NCBI GenBank assembly: GCA_964624235.1
Contig: CAZUXY010000003.1
Span: 1-64,000 of the forward strand
Direction of reading: 5' to 3'
DNA: 64,000 nt
DNA from: CAZUXY01 sp964624235
GTDB lineage: Bacteria > Spirochaetota > UBA4802 > UBA5368
This document shows positions 61,777-64,000 of the stretch, piece after piece. The position numbers and the translations under genes are program-made. The notes beneath the pieces are model-generated. The model was not told where the DNA came from, ran no database searches, and saw only the letters and a program-made list of their open reading frames with translations. Numbering within the stretch: position 1 is the stretch's first letter; every line of letters starts with the position of its first letter.

Positions 61777-63429
61777 TTATTGTCTCATCAAATCGTTGTA
61801 ATTGCGCTGGTAATTCTGGTTTGAAGGATCTCTTTTAACTGCCTCGCCGTACCAGTAGCGTGCGTTAGCAAGATCGTTAAGTTTAAAGCGGTACATCCAG
61901 CCTAGATATCCCGCAGGCCATGCGTAATCGCGGTGGTAATTGGCGGCTTCTTTAAGATACTTGATGGCTTGGTCGTACTTACCAAGTTTTTCATAGCTGT
62001 AACCGAGGTTGGCAAGACTGTATTTGTATCTGGGATCGTGCTTAAGAGATATATGATAATACTTCACAGAATTGTTATAATCATTTTTCAAAAGGTAGAT
62101 ATATGCTATCTCGCTCCATGCATTTGCATAATCAGGTTTTACTTTTACCGCTTTCTGAAATTGTTCCATCGCTTCGTTCAGCTTATTGAGACGACGGTAA
62201 CCGATGCCGAGATTGAGTATACCCAGGGGATAGTTTGGATATTTCTGGAGCACTATCTTGTACATCTCGAGCGCCCTTTCAAGCTGATTGAGACGATCGT
62301 ATACGACACCGAGATTCATATAACCGGTCTTGAATTCGGGATCTATTTCGACGGCTTTTGAAAAGGATTTTTCAGCGAGGTCGAATTTCCTCTGATCAAG
62401 GTAAATAACACCGAGATTGTTGTGTGCGTCGGTCAAGAAGTTGTTTAACCTAATGGCTTTTAATAGATAATCTTCTTCCTTGGCATCGTCATAACCGTAA
62501 ATCCTGCTTAACAGGAAGTAGGCTTCGGCGTTGTTGGGATTAATTTCAAGCGCTTTGCGTGTTTCCTGCTCGCAGAGCTGCCATTTGTTGGGGTATTTGT
62601 TTTTATCGGCCTCCTGATAATAACGAGCGAGGGAGAGATGTGCTTCATCGAGATTTGGGCTTATTTCCAGGGCCTTTTTACTGTATTCATACGATTTTTC
62701 AACCAGGCTAGTATCGACAGTATTGGAATAATTTCTCAGTTCCCAGTATCTCAGGGAATATGCTTTTCCTAAACCGGCGTATGCAAGGCTGTAATTTCTG
62801 TCGATGGAAATAGCTTTATTAAACATTTCAATTGCTTTTACGTAATTGAGCTTGTTCAGCAGGAATTCCTGTCCTTTAACGTAGTATTCATATGCACTGA
62901 CGTTGGTGGTGAAGTTCTGTGTTATCTTGGTTTTTATGTCTTTGGTAATGGCGATATTGGTCTCATTGATGATCTTCAGTGCAATTTCGTCCTGAAGTTC
63001 AAAGATATTATCAATCATACCGTCGCTCTGCACCTGCTTAAGTATCTTATGGCTTTCTACTTCCACTAGTTTGGCGTTAATTCGTATACGGTTGCCGTAT
63101 TTTGCGAAATTACCCACAACCACGATATCAGCTCCCAGGGCTTTCCCCGCTTTTTTGGCCTTGGTTTCGTCGACGATGCCGGCCTGACCCAGCTGTACTT
63201 CTTTAAAAACCTTATCAACGTTGACCCGGTCGATAACGATATAGTCAGGAACATTCTTGAGTTTGTAAGAAATGGAATCAGCCAGACCGACCTCAAGCCA
63301 GCCTATTGATTTATCTTTTGTAAGATTTGAGAAAGATGACACACCGATGGTTTTTTCTGCAAAAAGTGCGCTGGAAAAAAGGATAACAGCGCAAAGGAAA
63401 AGTGGATAAAAAAGGTATTTCCTTTTCAT
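61777..63429 (-). CDS. CsgG/FlgO-like N-terminal domain with TPR repeats, secreted
   Basis: A 550-residue protein with a signal peptide (YLFYPLFLCAVILFSSALFA) and AGGAG before its ATG. Residues about 25-150 have the CsgG/FlgO/TolB-like fold: IGVSSFSNLTKDKSIGWLEV, VIDRVNVDKVFKEVQLGQAG, and GKALGADIVVVGNFAKYGNR. This is followed by about eleven TPR repeats (for example AHNNLGVIYLDQRKFDLAEK and YKYSLANLGYSYEKLGKYDQ). Such proteins are periplasmic scaffolds of unknown role, common in spirochaetes and Bacteroidetes. It ends in a strong terminator before the origin. Confidence 0.85.
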   Translation of the reverse strand: MKRKYLFYPLFLCAVILFSSALFAEKTIGVSSFSNLTKDKSIGWLEVGLADSISYKLKNVPDYIVIDRVNVDKVFKEVQLGQAGIVDETKAKKAGKALGADIVVVGNFAKYGNRIRINAKLVEVESHKILKQVQSDGMIDNIFELQDEIALKIINETNIAITKDIKTKITQNFTTNVSAYEYYVKGQEFLLNKLNYVKAIEMFNKAISIDRNYSLAYAGLGKAYSLRYWELRNYSNTVDTSLVEKSYEYSKKALEISPNLDEAHLSLARYYQEADKNKYPNKWQLCEQETRKALEINPNNAEAYFLLSRIYGYDDAKEEDYLLKAIRLNNFLTDAHNNLGVIYLDQRKFDLAEKSFSKAVEIDPEFKTGYMNLGVVYDRLNQLERALEMYKIVLQKYPNYPLGILNLGIGYRRLNKLNEAMEQFQKAVKVKPDYANAWSEIAYIYLLKNDYNNSVKYYHISLKHDPRYKYSLANLGYSYEKLGKYDQAIKYLKEAANYHRDYAWPAGYLGWMYRFKLNDLANARYWYGEAVKRDPSNQNYQRNYNDLMRQ

Positions 63430-63777
63430 GACGATTGCTCCTGTAAAATTGTTGAAATCAAACGTTTATCACTGAAATTTGTACAAATATTACTACAAGG
63501 ATATAAATAAGAAAAGTAAAATTTTATTCGGGGTTCTACCTTTTATAACACTTTTTAGATATATGAATCTTCAGAAAAGAAAGAATATTCGATAAATTAA
63601 TATTAAACAAAACAGTACAATTGATTTCTTTGGATTAATCTGGTATACACGTGATCAGTTATCATGATATTCAAAACAACGGATGAATGCAACTTTATGG
63701 TGAATATAAAGGTTGTGTATTTAGATCTAAATATTAAGCGGTGCATATAGCGGTTAAATATAAATGAGCATACCGTC
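63430..63777. other. Intergenic promoter region
   Basis: This 348-bp AT-rich region separates the divergent TPR/CsgG-like gene and the partial hydrolase gene and must contain their promoters. No repeat, hairpin terminator or RNA gene was seen. Confidence 0.4.
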
Positions 63778-64000
63778 ATGAAGTATAGAACTGGAGTGTC
63801 AGTACTAATTAAAGGAGGTAGCATACCCGCGGGGACTGATACTGTAAAAGGGTATCCTGGTAAATTGTATGAACGTTTCAAGGCTTCGGGATTGAGAATA
63901 TTAAACGATTCGACAACAGGTGCAACGACTTTTAATGGAATTGCAGAACTAACGGAAAAATTTGATGAAAACAGTCCCGGGATGCTGGTGTTACACTATG
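63778..64000 (+). CDS. Partial SGNH/GDSL-hydrolase-like gene (3' truncated by window edge)
   Basis: From ATG 63778 the frame is open to the right edge (74 codons). It reads MKYRTGVSVLIKGGSIPAGT, then DTVKGYPGKLYERFKASGLR, then a segment with DSTTGATTFNGIAEL, and ends near MLVLHY. The order G-x-S-x-x-A-G, YP, N/D...G-x-TT and a hydrophobic strand resembles the first blocks of SGNH esterases, with GGS in place of GDS. There is no signal peptide. The rest lies outside the window, so the catalytic Asp-His pair cannot be seen. Confidence 0.5.
   Translation, partial: MKYRTGVSVLIKGGSIPAGTDTVKGYPGKLYERFKASGLRILNDSTTGATTFNGIAELTEKFDENSPGMLVLHY

Noticed and set aside
1..64000. CRISPR arrays, insertion sequences, integrases, prophage genes, rRNA
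   Set aside because: I looked for direct repeat arrays, transposase or integrase motifs and rRNA-like sequence and saw none.

Overview
The window is a bacterial chromosomal segment containing the replication-origin gene block (dnaA, dnaN, recF, a DciA-like gene, remB, gyrB, gyrA), all on the minus strand at 52.5-61.4 kb, with DnaA boxes on both sides of dnaA. Several traits suggest a Gram-negative, didermal, flagellated and largely anaerobic bacterium, most plausibly a spirochaete (Spirochaetota): many short lipoproteins and secreted proteins, an OmpA-like outer-membrane protein, FecR, HEAT and TPR envelope proteins, a Maf-type flagellin glycosyltransferase, a 7TM hybrid kinase fused to a SpoIIE-type phosphatase, and class III ribonucleotide reductase. 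This assignment rests on gene content only.

1-9 kb: the end of a short-chain dehydrogenase, a TetR regulator, a TldD/TldE protease pair with overlapping genes, a small secreted protein, a UMF1-type transporter, a PLP-dependent Cys/Met-metabolism enzyme and a phytoene-desaturase-like oxidoreductase. 9-12.3 kb: anaerobic ribonucleotide reductase in three pieces, namely a large NrdD without a glycyl-radical tail, a separate 57-residue protein carrying that tail, and the activase NrdG. 12.6-14.9 kb: small envelope proteins and a pair that looks like a divergent flagellin-fold protein with a CesT-type export chaperone.

15-22.5 kb: a lipid-type locus. A four-gene minus-strand operon encodes two iron-alcohol-dehydrogenase paralogues (one has lost its metal site), an SCP2-like protein and an alpha/beta hydrolase. 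Beside it lie a patatin-like protein, an isovaleryl-CoA-dehydrogenase-type enzyme and a flavodoxin-fold reductase. 22.5-35 kb: NAD synthetase, HEAT and TPR proteins, a second TetR regulator, SurE, a FmdB-type zinc ribbon, and an envelope cluster (HEAT lipoprotein, FecR protein, lytic transglycosylase lipoprotein) flanked by two homologous secreted helical proteins.

35-52.5 kb: a visibly G+C-richer stretch with manC, a Cys-rich protein, a J-domain protein, hisD, an amidohydrolase, an OmpA/PD40 protein, and an overlapping pair of a class I isoprenoid-synthase-like enzyme and a radical SAM enzyme. A very large hybrid sensor kinase/phosphatase follows, interrupted by a 100-N scaffold gap, then a small co-transcribed protein, a geranylgeranyl-reductase-family flavoprotein, a Maf glycosyltransferase, coaE and a SPOR protein. 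61.8-64 kb: a CsgG/FlgO-like TPR protein and, at the right edge, the start of an SGNH-hydrolase-like gene.

The most interesting items are the split class III ribonucleotide reductase, the flagellin-like protein with its chaperone, the isoprenoid-synthase/radical SAM pair, the dehydrogenase pseudoenzyme operon, and the mosaic sensor gene with a probably spurious scaffold gap. No rRNA, tRNA, CRISPR array or insertion sequence was seen. Function assignments come from motifs and family knowledge only; no search was run.
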